From positions 60,785 through 124,784 of the forward strand of contig JAOADG010000004.1 of NCBI GenBank assembly GCA_026417415.1: a DNA stretch of 64,000 nt. Direction: 5' to 3'. The notes beneath the pieces are model-generated. The model saw only the letters and a list, made by a program, of their open reading frames with translations. It was not told the DNA's origin and did not search any database. The position numbers and the translations under genes are program-made. Origin of the DNA: a bacterium. GTDB lineage: Bacteria > Electryoneota > JAOADG01. Shown one piece after another: positions 9,975 to 19,001 of the stretch (the first letter of the stretch is position 1; each line of letters starts with the position of its first letter).

Positions 9975-10724
9975 ATGTCTTCAAAAATAGAAAATAATCC
10001 AAAACAGATCGTAATCCACTATACCGATCATCTTGACTTAAGTAGAAAAATTGGAGCTGCATTAAGTGAAGAATTTGAGGTGATTCATTGGAACAAAGAG
10101 AACCTTTCCAGTGAATCATTGAAAAACGTATTACCTGCTATTTTTTTAATTGATCTTTTGTCAATAAATCCTGAACTAATAGTAAAACTTGTAACCTATC
10201 AAAATGAGAATGAACTAAAACATTTCTGTTTATTCACTTATCTTTTTTCACCCGCAATCAAATCAGATGAACATCTGTTTTTGAGTACATTTACAATGCA
10301 GCCGTTACCGATTTCTTTTCAACATTTAGGAATAAAAACCAAAGAAATTTTCAAACTATGTTTAGAACAATCTGAACAGAAAGATTTCATCGTACTTGAA
10401 GCCAAACAACAAACCATTCAGCAACTGACGGTTACATTGTCGCATCACATAAACAATTCATTAACAGTGATTTTAGGAAACATGGAAGTTCTCGATCCTA
10501 ATAATGCGAATGATGTGGTTCAGTTTATTCATCACACAAAATTTCATATCAATAAAATTTTAGCAGTATTGGATACTTTACAACATATGGCTTATAAAGA
10601 CCGATTAAATTTAATGCAACTTGTAGGGAAAAAAGATTATTTGTTTGATATTCAGGAAGAGTTAGCCAAACGGCTTGAAATGATGGGTGAAAATCTATCC
10701 GAAAACCTCACAACTTGGAAGTAA
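9975..10724 (+). CDS. Histidine-kinase dimerisation (HisKA/DHp)-like protein lacking an ATPase domain
   Basis: H-box-like QLTVTLSHHINNSLTVILGNMEVL; ORF stops about 90 aa later with no N/G boxes. Start chosen at ATG 9975 with aaagga upstream. Confidence 0.6.
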   Translation: MSSKIENNPKQIVIHYTDHLDLSRKIGAALSEEFEVIHWNKENLSSESLKNVLPAIFLIDLLSINPELIVKLVTYQNENELKHFCLFTYLFSPAIKSDEHLFLSTFTMQPLPISFQHLGIKTKEIFKLCLEQSEQKDFIVLEAKQQTIQQLTVTLSHHINNSLTVILGNMEVLDPNNANDVVQFIHHTKFHINKILAVLDTLQHMAYKDRLNLMQLVGKKDYLFDIQEELAKRLEMMGENLSENLTTWK

Positions 10725-10740
10725 TTGGAAAAAAGAGGGA

Positions 10741-12606
10741 ATGTTGTTTTGGATCCCTATTGATTTACCCCCTGTAAAACATTATCCCGCAATTCAAAGC
10801 ATTGTTGAAGATACATTACCTATTGATCTTACCTCTGTACAAGCACGGTTGATTTTATCCCGTTCTCCTAACCAATTGACAGCCCAAGTTCATTTGCAAG
10901 GGAGAGTTTTACAAGAAGGTGATATTGAACTACATCAAGAAAATCTTGGGATTAGCCAAGTGACAGGAACACCATCTCCCAATGCTTTTCAAGTGTTGAC
11001 AGATCGTATCCGTATTCACTATTCTCCCCCCTTACAAACCAATCAAGAATTTTTACTCTCTATACAATATACAGTATCACCTTCACCCAATCTGTTTACT
11101 TTAGGATATCAGCATTTACCCACAATCGCATTTACTTTTAATGAACCTTTTGGTGCCAGAAAATGGTTACCGATCCACGATGTACCTTACGATCGGTTTC
11201 GCTGGTCTATTTCTGTATCTGCACCATCAGAATGGGTCACCGTTAGCAATAGCACACAAGCGATTACGGACACTTCTTATGGAACCACGAATTCTACCCT
11301 AGTTCCTTATTTGATCCATTTTGCATCTGCTGAATACCAAACTTGGAATGAATCGGTTACCACGCCACAAGGTAGCACCCTTCAATTGGCTTATTATGTA
11401 AGACCCAATTTTTTCAATGCTGCGCGAAACGATTGGCAACGGACACCTCAGATGATTCAAGTGTTTTCCGAATTAATAGGTGAGTACCCGCATTTGCTGG
11501 ATGGCTACGGAATGGTAGAAGCACCGATACTTGGTGGGAGTGCTGCAATGGAACATTTAGCAATGAGTACGATAGGCAGCAATTTAATTACCGGTGATAG
11601 AAGATACGAATTGGTTGTGGTGCATGAATTGGCACATCAGTGGTTCGGTAATGCGGTTACTCCCTCTTCGTTTCAGCACATTTGGCTCAATGAAGGTTTT
11701 GCTTCCTATATGGAAAGTTTATGGTTAGAGCAGCTCCCTGATGGAAATCCGATTGAGCATCGCAAACGTCAAGCAGAAAACTATTTTCGTGAGTACAAGA
11801 CATTACGTTTTCCTTTATCTCAACCCCCTCCAAATCATCTTTTTTCAGCAACTGTGTATTACAAAGGTGCTTGGGTGCTTCATCAGTTAAGAGTTCGTTT
11901 AGGAGATGATGAATTTATTCGGAGATTAAGACAATATTACCTTCAAAATCAATCCTCAACCAGATCCATTGCATCTACACAATCCATGATTCGATCGTTT
12001 ACTTTTGATGGCAATGATGTAGAAACAGAACATTTCTTAACAGAGTGGATGGACAATATTGGACATCCAATTTTACGATATTCCTTTACAAAAGAAGCAA
12101 GCGGCACCAGAATTTTTATCCAACAAGTTCAGCCAACAGCTATCTTTTATTCTGGGATACCTTTGCAGATTGAGCATCGGAATAGGTTACAAAGCGAGTA
12201 TAGATACATCTTATTGCGAAATAGATCCATTTCGGAATTTTGGGAGAACGTTCAACCTGAAAATCTATATTGGGTTTGGAACGATTCTGCACTGGTAGAG
12301 TTTGAAACCATACCGGATGAACGTGTTAGAACAGTGCCAACATCTGCAAAGATCAAACTCATTTCTAATCCTACTACCCATACGGCTACTTTACTGCTTT
12401 CTATTCAATTCAATGGAATTTTTGATGGAGAGATCGCCCTATTTGACCCACTGGGTAGAATGCTGATGATGCAACCTATACAAAAAATTTCTACTGGGGA
12501 AAGGTACATTCAATTTTCGCTACCCAATTTACCTTCAGGGTATTATGTTTGGTCGCTTCAAATAAGTAAATTCCATACAACTACACCAATGATCTATCTT
12601 AAATAA
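10741..12606 (+). CDS. M1 family metallopeptidase with C-terminal sorting-domain-like region
   Basis: HELAHQWFGNAVTPSSFQHIWLNEGFASYME (HExxH...E), GSAAMEHLAM (GxMEN-like); C-terminus ISNPTTHTATLLL...GRMLMMQPIQKISTGE...LPSGYYVWSLQ resembles a type IX sorting CTD. RBS aagaggga before ATG 10741. Confidence 0.9.
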   Translation: MLFWIPIDLPPVKHYPAIQSIVEDTLPIDLTSVQARLILSRSPNQLTAQVHLQGRVLQEGDIELHQENLGISQVTGTPSPNAFQVLTDRIRIHYSPPLQTNQEFLLSIQYTVSPSPNLFTLGYQHLPTIAFTFNEPFGARKWLPIHDVPYDRFRWSISVSAPSEWVTVSNSTQAITDTSYGTTNSTLVPYLIHFASAEYQTWNESVTTPQGSTLQLAYYVRPNFFNAARNDWQRTPQMIQVFSELIGEYPHLLDGYGMVEAPILGGSAAMEHLAMSTIGSNLITGDRRYELVVVHELAHQWFGNAVTPSSFQHIWLNEGFASYMESLWLEQLPDGNPIEHRKRQAENYFREYKTLRFPLSQPPPNHLFSATVYYKGAWVLHQLRVRLGDDEFIRRLRQYYLQNQSSTRSIASTQSMIRSFTFDGNDVETEHFLTEWMDNIGHPILRYSFTKEASGTRIFIQQVQPTAIFYSGIPLQIEHRNRLQSEYRYILLRNRSISEFWENVQPENLYWVWNDSALVEFETIPDERVRTVPTSAKIKLISNPTTHTATLLLSIQFNGIFDGEIALFDPLGRMLMMQPIQKISTGERYIQFSLPNLPSGYYVWSLQISKFHTTTPMIYLK

Positions 12607-12627
12607 ATCTTCACCAAAGGGAATAGA

Positions 12628-14601
12628 ATGAAACTACGATTTCTACACTGGATTGTTTTGATACCAATAATAGCCAATGGTTCAGAGCTTCCCCCTACCA
12701 TTGAAAAAGCATTTCAATCAAATCCAGAACGTCAATCCATCCCGATTTGGGTACTTCTCCCATTACCTGAAAACGATTATCTGAAAGATCTCACTTTCTT
12801 TCAAGTTCTACCGGAAGCGTCAAAGAATAGACGCATCTTACACAATTCCAAACCCGATTTTCGTGATCGTCCTATAACAAGAGAGTGGGTTGATAAAATT
12901 CTACAAACAGGTGCAAAGTTCCGAACCGTTTCTAGGTATTTGCAAGCAGTATCCGTAGAAGCCACTCGTGAGCAAATAAGAGAAATCCTTCAAATACAAG
13001 GAATTGTTGGTGTGCGGCCGGTTGCACAGGGTAGGAAAACCAATACGAAAATCCAAAAAATAGATGAACCTTCAACTATATTAGAACTTGATTCACTCCC
13101 CTACGGAAGAGCACGCGCACAAATCCAACAAATCAACGCGATCCCACTGTTAGAGCAAGGTTATTCCGCAAAAAATGTCATTGGTGGAATATTGGACACA
13201 GGTTATCGTTTAACACACGATACATTTGACAGTTTGACTATTTTAGCACAAAGAGATTTTATCTTTAACGACAACAATGTTGCCAATGAACCACAAGATA
13301 CTTCTGAACAATGGGTACATGGGACAATTTGTCTCTCTGTGCTGGGAGGTTATACTCCGAACGAATTGGTTGGTCCTGCCTATAAGGCAACCATGATCGT
13401 TGGGAAAACAGAAAATGTTCGCAGTGAAACCCCGGTAGAAGAAGATTACTATGTGGCTGGTTTGGAATGGTGTGATTCTTTAGGAGCGAGGGGAGTGTCC
13501 ACATCTTTAGGATACATTGATTGGTATACTTGGCAAGATATGAATGGAGATAATGCACTTTGTACCCAAGCCGTTGACATTGCTGCTTCCCGTGGAATGT
13601 TGGTAGCAACTGCAGCTGGAAACGAAAATGGGAGCGAATGGAACCACATCATTGCACCCGCAGATGCAGATTCTTGTTTAGCGGTGGCAGCGGTGGATAC
13701 CTTGGGAGTAGTTGCTACATTTAGCAGTCGGGGTCCATCTTACGACGGACGCATCAAACCAGAAGTTGCCGCGTGTGGTGTTTTTACGAGGTGTGCTACT
13801 CCAAGTACCAATCATTCTTTTTCAAGAGCACACGGTACTTCTTTAGCCACGCCTCTTGTTGGTGGTGCGATGTTGTTGCTTTGGGAAAAGCATCCCTATT
13901 GGACTGCAATGATGATGCATCGTGCATTGAGGTTGACTGCCTCACAAGCATCTAATCCTGATACCATCTTGGGGTGGGGGATAATCAATGTGGCTGCTGC
14001 GGACACCTTTACTTTTGGTGGAAACAGATCTCCCCGTATCGATTCAATGGTTGCCATTGAAGGGATTACAGCAGGATATCGGTTATATTATGCAATTCAT
14101 GATTTAGAAAACGATTCCCTGATTTTTGATATCACTGCTGTTTATGAGGTTTTACCAGAACAATTTTTAGGGCGGTTCTTAGTACCCAGTGGGACTTCTT
14201 TTATAGATATTCCTGCACCGAGCAACAGCCCTTTGTATTTAGAAGCAATCGTATCCGATAGAGTTCACATTTTACAAAGAATGGTCCCTATTGTGCAGAC
14301 CACAATCAAAGAACAAAATCAATCATCAATACCGAAGAATTTTCGTGTATCCATATATCCCAATCCGTTCAACTCTACGCTAAAGGTTTTCATAGATATA
14401 GAACATCAAGATAATGTAGAATTCAAAATATATAACATTCAAGGAAAATTGGTCTGGCAAAAACATTGCACCAATTTGGATAAAGGAACAAATGAGATTG
14501 CTCTCAACTTTCAAAATACTCCAATTGGAAGTGGAATCTATCTATTTCAAGTAAAAACAGAAAAAGAAAATCAATTCATAAAATTGGTTTATATGAAATG
14601 A
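12628..14601 (+). CDS. Subtilisin-like S8 serine peptidase with T9SS-type C-terminal sorting domain
   Basis: Signal peptide MKLRFLHWIVLIPIIANGS; GGILDTGY (Asp), WVHGTICLSVLGG (His), HGTSLATPLVGG (Ser); CTD FRVSIYPNPFNSTLKVFIDI...GIYLFQVKTEKENQFIKLVYMK. Confidence 0.93.
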   Translation: MKLRFLHWIVLIPIIANGSELPPTIEKAFQSNPERQSIPIWVLLPLPENDYLKDLTFFQVLPEASKNRRILHNSKPDFRDRPITREWVDKILQTGAKFRTVSRYLQAVSVEATREQIREILQIQGIVGVRPVAQGRKTNTKIQKIDEPSTILELDSLPYGRARAQIQQINAIPLLEQGYSAKNVIGGILDTGYRLTHDTFDSLTILAQRDFIFNDNNVANEPQDTSEQWVHGTICLSVLGGYTPNELVGPAYKATMIVGKTENVRSETPVEEDYYVAGLEWCDSLGARGVSTSLGYIDWYTWQDMNGDNALCTQAVDIAASRGMLVATAAGNENGSEWNHIIAPADADSCLAVAAVDTLGVVATFSSRGPSYDGRIKPEVAACGVFTRCATPSTNHSFSRAHGTSLATPLVGGAMLLLWEKHPYWTAMMMHRALRLTASQASNPDTILGWGIINVAAADTFTFGGNRSPRIDSMVAIEGITAGYRLYYAIHDLENDSLIFDITAVYEVLPEQFLGRFLVPSGTSFIDIPAPSNSPLYLEAIVSDRVHILQRMVPIVQTTIKEQNQSSIPKNFRVSIYPNPFNSTLKVFIDIEHQDNVEFKIYNIQGKLVWQKHCTNLDKGTNEIALNFQNTPIGSGIYLFQVKTEKENQFIKLVYMK

Positions 14602-14688
14602 AACAGTTGCTTTTCTTATTCCATTCCGTTAAATTGCTTCGTTTAATTTTAGAAATAAACTAAATCTTTATGGTAATTTGGTTGTGTC

Positions 14689-15243
14689 GTGCGATTATTT
14701 CTTGCTGTTCCGCTCCCTGCTGAAGTTCAAAAGGCGTTGTCAAAATTTAGTGGTGCATTAAAAGAGATTGGTGGTGCAAAAGGGACTTATCCTAAAGCTA
14801 CAGATATGCACATTACCCTCCAATTTTTGGGTGATGTGGATGAAGAAAAGAAAAATGGGTTAGTCAGCAATTTGTACCAAAGTTTATCACCCTATAAAAA
14901 TTTACCAGATATTTCTATTGAACAAATTGGGGCGTTTCCGAATATGAAATCGCCGCGTGTGATTTGGGTTGGAGGTATCGCTTCTGAACCATTACTTCGT
15001 TTAATGGATACAATCAAGGATGAAACTAAAAAAATCGGGGTAGTACCTGAATACAAAACATTTATACCGCATGTTACCATCATGCGTATCAAACATATAG
15101 AAGATTCACGCAAATGGGTAGCAGGGCTGATGAAATTGCGCTGGACACCTCAAATTGTTCCATTGCAAAAAGTGGTTCTGTTTCAAAGTCAACTAACAGA
15201 ACATGGCCCAATTTATACAGAACTCAATTCATTTGGTTTATAA
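14689..15243 (+). CDS. thpR: RNA 2',3'-cyclic phosphodiesterase
   Basis: 184 aa, GTG start; [10 protein letters not shown], two HxT motifs ([16 protein letters not shown]). Confidence 0.92.
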   Translation: MRLFLAVPLPAEVQKALSKFSGALKEIGGAKGTYPKATDMHITLQFLGDVDEEKKNGLVSNLYQSLSPYKNLPDISIEQIGAFPNMKSPRVIWVGGIASEPLLRLMDTIKDETKKIGVVPEYKTFIPHVTIMRIKHIEDSRKWVAGLMKLRWTPQIVPLQKVVLFQSQLTEHGPIYTELNSFGL

Positions 15244-15260
15244 AATCAAGAGGTTTTTTT

Positions 15261-16322
15261 ATGGCTGAAAAGGCAGATAAATCTAAAGTCAATTCATCAA
15301 GCACTACTGATTCCGCGCAAAAAGAAAAATTGCAAGCATTAAACAATGCTGTATCGCAAATTGAGAAACAGTTTGGTAAAGGGACGTTAATGCGTTTAGG
15401 GGATCGTCCCAACAATGATTCTGTTTCGGTAATTCCTACGGGCGTGTTATCTCTTGATGCAGCGCTTGGGATTGGGGGTATTCCGCGTGGAAGAATTACA
15501 GAAATTTTTGGACCTGAAGCATCCGGTAAGACAACTTTAATGTTGTCTGTGATTGCTGAAGCACAAAAATTAGGAGGAATTGCTGCATTTATTGATGCGG
15601 AACATGCACTTGATCCATCGTATGCGAAAAGGATTGGTGTGGATGTAGATAACCTATTGATTTCTCAACCGGACAATGGTGAACAAGCGTTGGATATCGT
15701 AGAGACGCTTGTTCGTTCCAATGCGCTGGACGTTATTGTCGTGGACAGTGTCGCAGCGCTGGTCCCTAAAGCAGAAATCGAAGGGGATATGGGTGACGCT
15801 CACGTCGGTCTTCAAGCAAGATTAATGTCACAAGCACTTAGAAAATTGACAGCAGTGGTTTCTAAATCCAATGTTGCGCTCATTTTCATCAACCAAATTC
15901 GTATGAAAATCGGGGTGATGTTTGGAAATCCAGAAACCACTACAGGGGGGCAGGCATTAAAATTCTACTCAACCATTCGTTTAGATATTCGTAGAGTTGG
16001 TCAAATCAAAGATGGAGAAGAATCGACGGGAGCAAGAACTCGCGTTAAAGTGGTAAAAAACAAAATGGCACCGCCATTCAAAGAAGCAGAATTTGATATT
16101 CTATTCGGTAGCGGAATATCAAAAGTAGGTGAAATCATTGATTTGGCGGCTGAAATGCAAATTCTATCAAGAACCGGAACGTGGTATTCATACGGTGATG
16201 AAAGATTAGGACAAGGTAGAGACCGTGTCAAAGCTGTTTTAATTGAAAGGCCGGAACTTCTAAACAAATTAGAAACTGAAGTAAGGCAGCATCTGGGACT
16301 ACCGTTCACAAAAACGGCGTAA
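15261..16322 (+). CDS. recA: Recombinase RecA
   Basis: [25 protein letters not shown] (Walker A), [29 protein letters not shown] at 15261; ORF track's 15114 start is an in-frame extension overlapping thpR. Confidence 0.98.
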   Translation: MAEKADKSKVNSSSTTDSAQKEKLQALNNAVSQIEKQFGKGTLMRLGDRPNNDSVSVIPTGVLSLDAALGIGGIPRGRITEIFGPEASGKTTLMLSVIAEAQKLGGIAAFIDAEHALDPSYAKRIGVDVDNLLISQPDNGEQALDIVETLVRSNALDVIVVDSVAALVPKAEIEGDMGDAHVGLQARLMSQALRKLTAVVSKSNVALIFINQIRMKIGVMFGNPETTTGGQALKFYSTIRLDIRRVGQIKDGEESTGARTRVKVVKNKMAPPFKEAEFDILFGSGISKVGEIIDLAAEMQILSRTGTWYSYGDERLGQGRDRVKAVLIERPELLNKLETEVRQHLGLPFTKTA

Positions 16323-16355
16323 CCTTACCTTGTTCAATGATTCCCAATTAACTCA

Positions 16356-16859
16356 ATGGTGTCGGAAAGAAAAGACAAACTCTTAAAAACGTTGGCTAAA
16401 CAAGATCTGACAATTTGGCAAGCCAAAAAAAAATTGAGCGATTGGGGATTTGGTCAATCGGAAATTCAAGAACTCATCAAGGAATGTGTTCAAAAGAATT
16501 GGTTGAACGACTTTCGGTATGCAAAACGATTCATTGAAAGGAAATTAGCGAAAGGGTATGGAAGAAATCGTATAGAACTCGAACTTAGAACACGAGGGAT
16601 ACCCGAAGATCTATGCAAATCGGCATTTCGTGAGGTTCAAGCCGAGCAGGAACAATCAGAAGAAGTAACCTTGCAAAATGTTGCCGAAAATGAATGGAAG
16701 AAACTTGACCATTTGCCAATGGAAAAGCGGGTAAACCGATTGATAGGTAGGTTATTACGACGCGGTTTCTTGCATCATCAAGTGATGAATATCGTACGTT
16801 CCCTTGAACAAAGGGAGAAAAGAAACTATGTGGGAAGAAACGAACAAGAAGAAGGATGA
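16356..16859 (+). CDS. recX: Regulatory protein RecX
   Basis: 167 aa directly after recA; repeats LTIWQAKKKLSDWGFGQSEIQELI..., NWLNDFRYAKRFIERKLAKGYGRNRIELELRTRGI. Confidence 0.9.
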   Translation: MVSERKDKLLKTLAKQDLTIWQAKKKLSDWGFGQSEIQELIKECVQKNWLNDFRYAKRFIERKLAKGYGRNRIELELRTRGIPEDLCKSAFREVQAEQEQSEEVTLQNVAENEWKKLDHLPMEKRVNRLIGRLLRRGFLHHQVMNIVRSLEQREKRNYVGRNEQEEG

Positions 16860-18465
16860 AGAGATAAACAACGAAAAAAATGAATCTGAAACCAATAAGG
16901 AGGAAACTCAAAGGAACACAAACGAAGCACAGAATGAACAATTATACTCAGAAGAAATAGATAGCAACACTACGGCCAATGATAGAGAAATTCAGAGTCA
17001 AACGTCTGAAGAATCAAGTAGTGTTCCTGATTTGACACCGGTAAAACCGCAGTTTGAATTGCCATCGTATCTGACAGGTCAATTGTCGGAAAAACCACCA
17101 GAAAAGAAATCCATAGAAACTGAGAAAACACCTACACCGAATGTGGTTTTTCCGCCCGGCTTTACCCCTCAGGTCTCAATAGGTCCTATAGAGGGCCATC
17201 CATTAGAAGGGTTTGGCAAAAAGAAAATCCAACAACCTGAGCTGTTTGAGTTGGAGCCAGCGAGTTCTCCCAATACAACGGAACAACAAAAGGAAGAACA
17301 GGAAACGGCTTTTCAAGAAGAACAATTCACCCTAACCACCACGTCAAGCGATGAAATTGCTGACCATTTGGATGCTACACAAGAATCGGTGTCAGAAACA
17401 GAAACGATTCAAATAAAACCTGAATTTGAAGAGTATCCTATAGATTCTGAAACGATTAGCCAAGAACAGTTTGAATCTCCAATCAAAGAAGAATTCACAG
17501 AACCAGAAGAAAAAGAACCGATTAAAACAGTACCTACGTTAGCTTTTCGTAGTGACAAAACTGCAGAAAGTACTGAAAGTGGAAAAACCAACGGTCTTCA
17601 AACCGCAAAAACAGCACAAGCAACGAAGACGGGAACCACAAAAACCACTTCAGTTAAAGTGGATACCAAATCCCCTAAAACCGAAAAAGCGGATCAATCT
17701 CCATCACGTACAAAACCAAGAGAGGCCCCTGCGACGGTATCTTCTGCCTCAAGACAAGATCCAAACCAACTACGTGGTTCTACTCCAAGAAGTACTGCAG
17801 AGATAGGAAAAAATGAGGGTGTCATACGCAGCAATTTGAGCGGAAACGTGGGCGGCGGTCCATCGGATAAAAGCAAAACCACCTCACAACAACCTGCCTC
17901 TAAAGTCATGCAAAAAAAAGAGGTTAGACAAGATCGTTCCCGTGAAGAAAAAAGAGAGGTCCGACCTCGTGAAACAGAAGATATTTCGCTAGAAACTCTG
18001 AAAAGGCGAGTATCAGAATTGACACCTAAAGAACGAAAAATTTTAAATGAGATTTTATCCAATAAAAGAATTTCTCGCAATCTCAATGAAGTTCTCGAAA
18101 AGGATACTTTGGCAGCTGAAAAACTGTTTCAATGGTTTGGAAAAACTGTTTGGATTATCGTTTTTAGTTGTCTTATTATTGCTCTTGCTTTATATGGTTT
18201 AGTATTAGGTGAAGGGAAGTTGACGAGATTATCGTTATGGATTGCAGGGACTTTAGGTGTGATATGGATGTTGGTGATTACGGCAGGTTTAAGAGCGTTG
18301 ATGATTCGAGAAGTGACGAAAGCAAAACTCGAATTTGAGGAAAAATTAAAATTAGAGCTTAATGTTCGTGCAATTACAGAACGGTTGAATAGTGAAATTG
18401 CACCGAGAATCCCTGAAATGATGAGTGCAATAAAGAAGATTTTGGAGAAGGTGTCTAATCGATAG
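16828..18465 (+). CDS. Hypothetical low-complexity (E/T/K/P-rich) protein with two C-terminal TM helices
   Basis: MWEETNKKKDEEINN...; about 400 aa disordered, then helical region and VWIIVFSCLIIALALYGLVLG / LSLWIAGTLGVIWMLVITAGL TM segments; overlaps the 3' end of recX. Confidence 0.75.
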   Translation: MWEETNKKKDEEINNEKNESETNKEETQRNTNEAQNEQLYSEEIDSNTTANDREIQSQTSEESSSVPDLTPVKPQFELPSYLTGQLSEKPPEKKSIETEKTPTPNVVFPPGFTPQVSIGPIEGHPLEGFGKKKIQQPELFELEPASSPNTTEQQKEEQETAFQEEQFTLTTTSSDEIADHLDATQESVSETETIQIKPEFEEYPIDSETISQEQFESPIKEEFTEPEEKEPIKTVPTLAFRSDKTAESTESGKTNGLQTAKTAQATKTGTTKTTSVKVDTKSPKTEKADQSPSRTKPREAPATVSSASRQDPNQLRGSTPRSTAEIGKNEGVIRSNLSGNVGGGPSDKSKTTSQQPASKVMQKKEVRQDRSREEKREVRPRETEDISLETLKRRVSELTPKERKILNEILSNKRISRNLNEVLEKDTLAAEKLFQWFGKTVWIIVFSCLIIALALYGLVLGEGKLTRLSLWIAGTLGVIWMLVITAGLRALMIREVTKAKLEFEEKLKLELNVRAITERLNSEIAPRIPEMMSAIKKILEKVSNR

Positions 18466-18473
18466 TAGATCAA

Positions 18474-18502
18474 AAAGGCGGACCATCAAAGTCCGCCTTT
18501 CG
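18474..18502. terminator. Intrinsic terminator between convergent genes
   Basis: AAAGGCGGAC-catcaaa-GTCCGCCTTT perfect 10 bp stem. Confidence 0.85.
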
Positions 18503-18515
18503 AATTTATCTAAAA

Positions 18516-18914
18516 TTAATAGGGCTTGCCGGTCCCAATACCGGGAGCATTGCCACGGATCCACTGATTGATTTTAATGCGATCCGCTTCCGATAAGAAG
18601 ATGCCCATATCATTTTTGGGGGGCATTTTTTGATTAACGATCACGACTTTATAAATCTTCCAAATGTTCTTTCTTATCTGGTCTGGATCTTTCAAACTCA
18701 AGTTTTTTCTAATCATTGAGCCACCATGGCACTCAATACAACTAGCTTCAAAAATGGGACGTATATCTTCTTCCCACGTTAATTTGGTTTCTGCGTAAGG
18801 TGGTTTCGTACTACAGCCAACAAGAAAGAAAAAAGTGAAAAAAGCAATCACTGTTGTAAGATGAATTAGAAACATAGATGACCCCTTTGCTTCCTTAACC
18901 AATAAAGTAATCAA
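18516..18914 (-). CDS. Small c-type cytochrome-like lipoprotein
   Basis: 132 aa; lipobox FFFLVGCS; DIRPIFEASCIECHGGS (CxxCH) and QKMPPKNDMG. Confidence 0.8.
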   Translation of the reverse strand: MITLLVKEAKGSSMFLIHLTTVIAFFTFFFLVGCSTKPPYAETKLTWEEDIRPIFEASCIECHGGSMIRKNLSLKDPDQIRKNIWKIYKVVIVNQKMPPKNDMGIFLSEADRIKINQWIRGNAPGIGTGKPY

Positions 18915-19001
18915 ACAAAAATAGAAAGAAAAATCGTACTTGAATCTGTAAATTTGAAAAAATTATTCAAACACTTTGTTATTCATTGATAATCATCGTG
19001 A

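Noticed and set aside
15114-15260. ORF-track N-terminal extension of RecA (49 aa)
   Set aside because: Overlaps the thpR 3' end and lacks RecA-like sequence; the normal RecA N-terminus begins at ATG 15261.
17694-18086. 130 aa minus-strand ORF opposite the low-complexity protein
   Set aside because: Serine/leucine-rich reverse frame typical of antisense of E/K/T-rich coding sequence.
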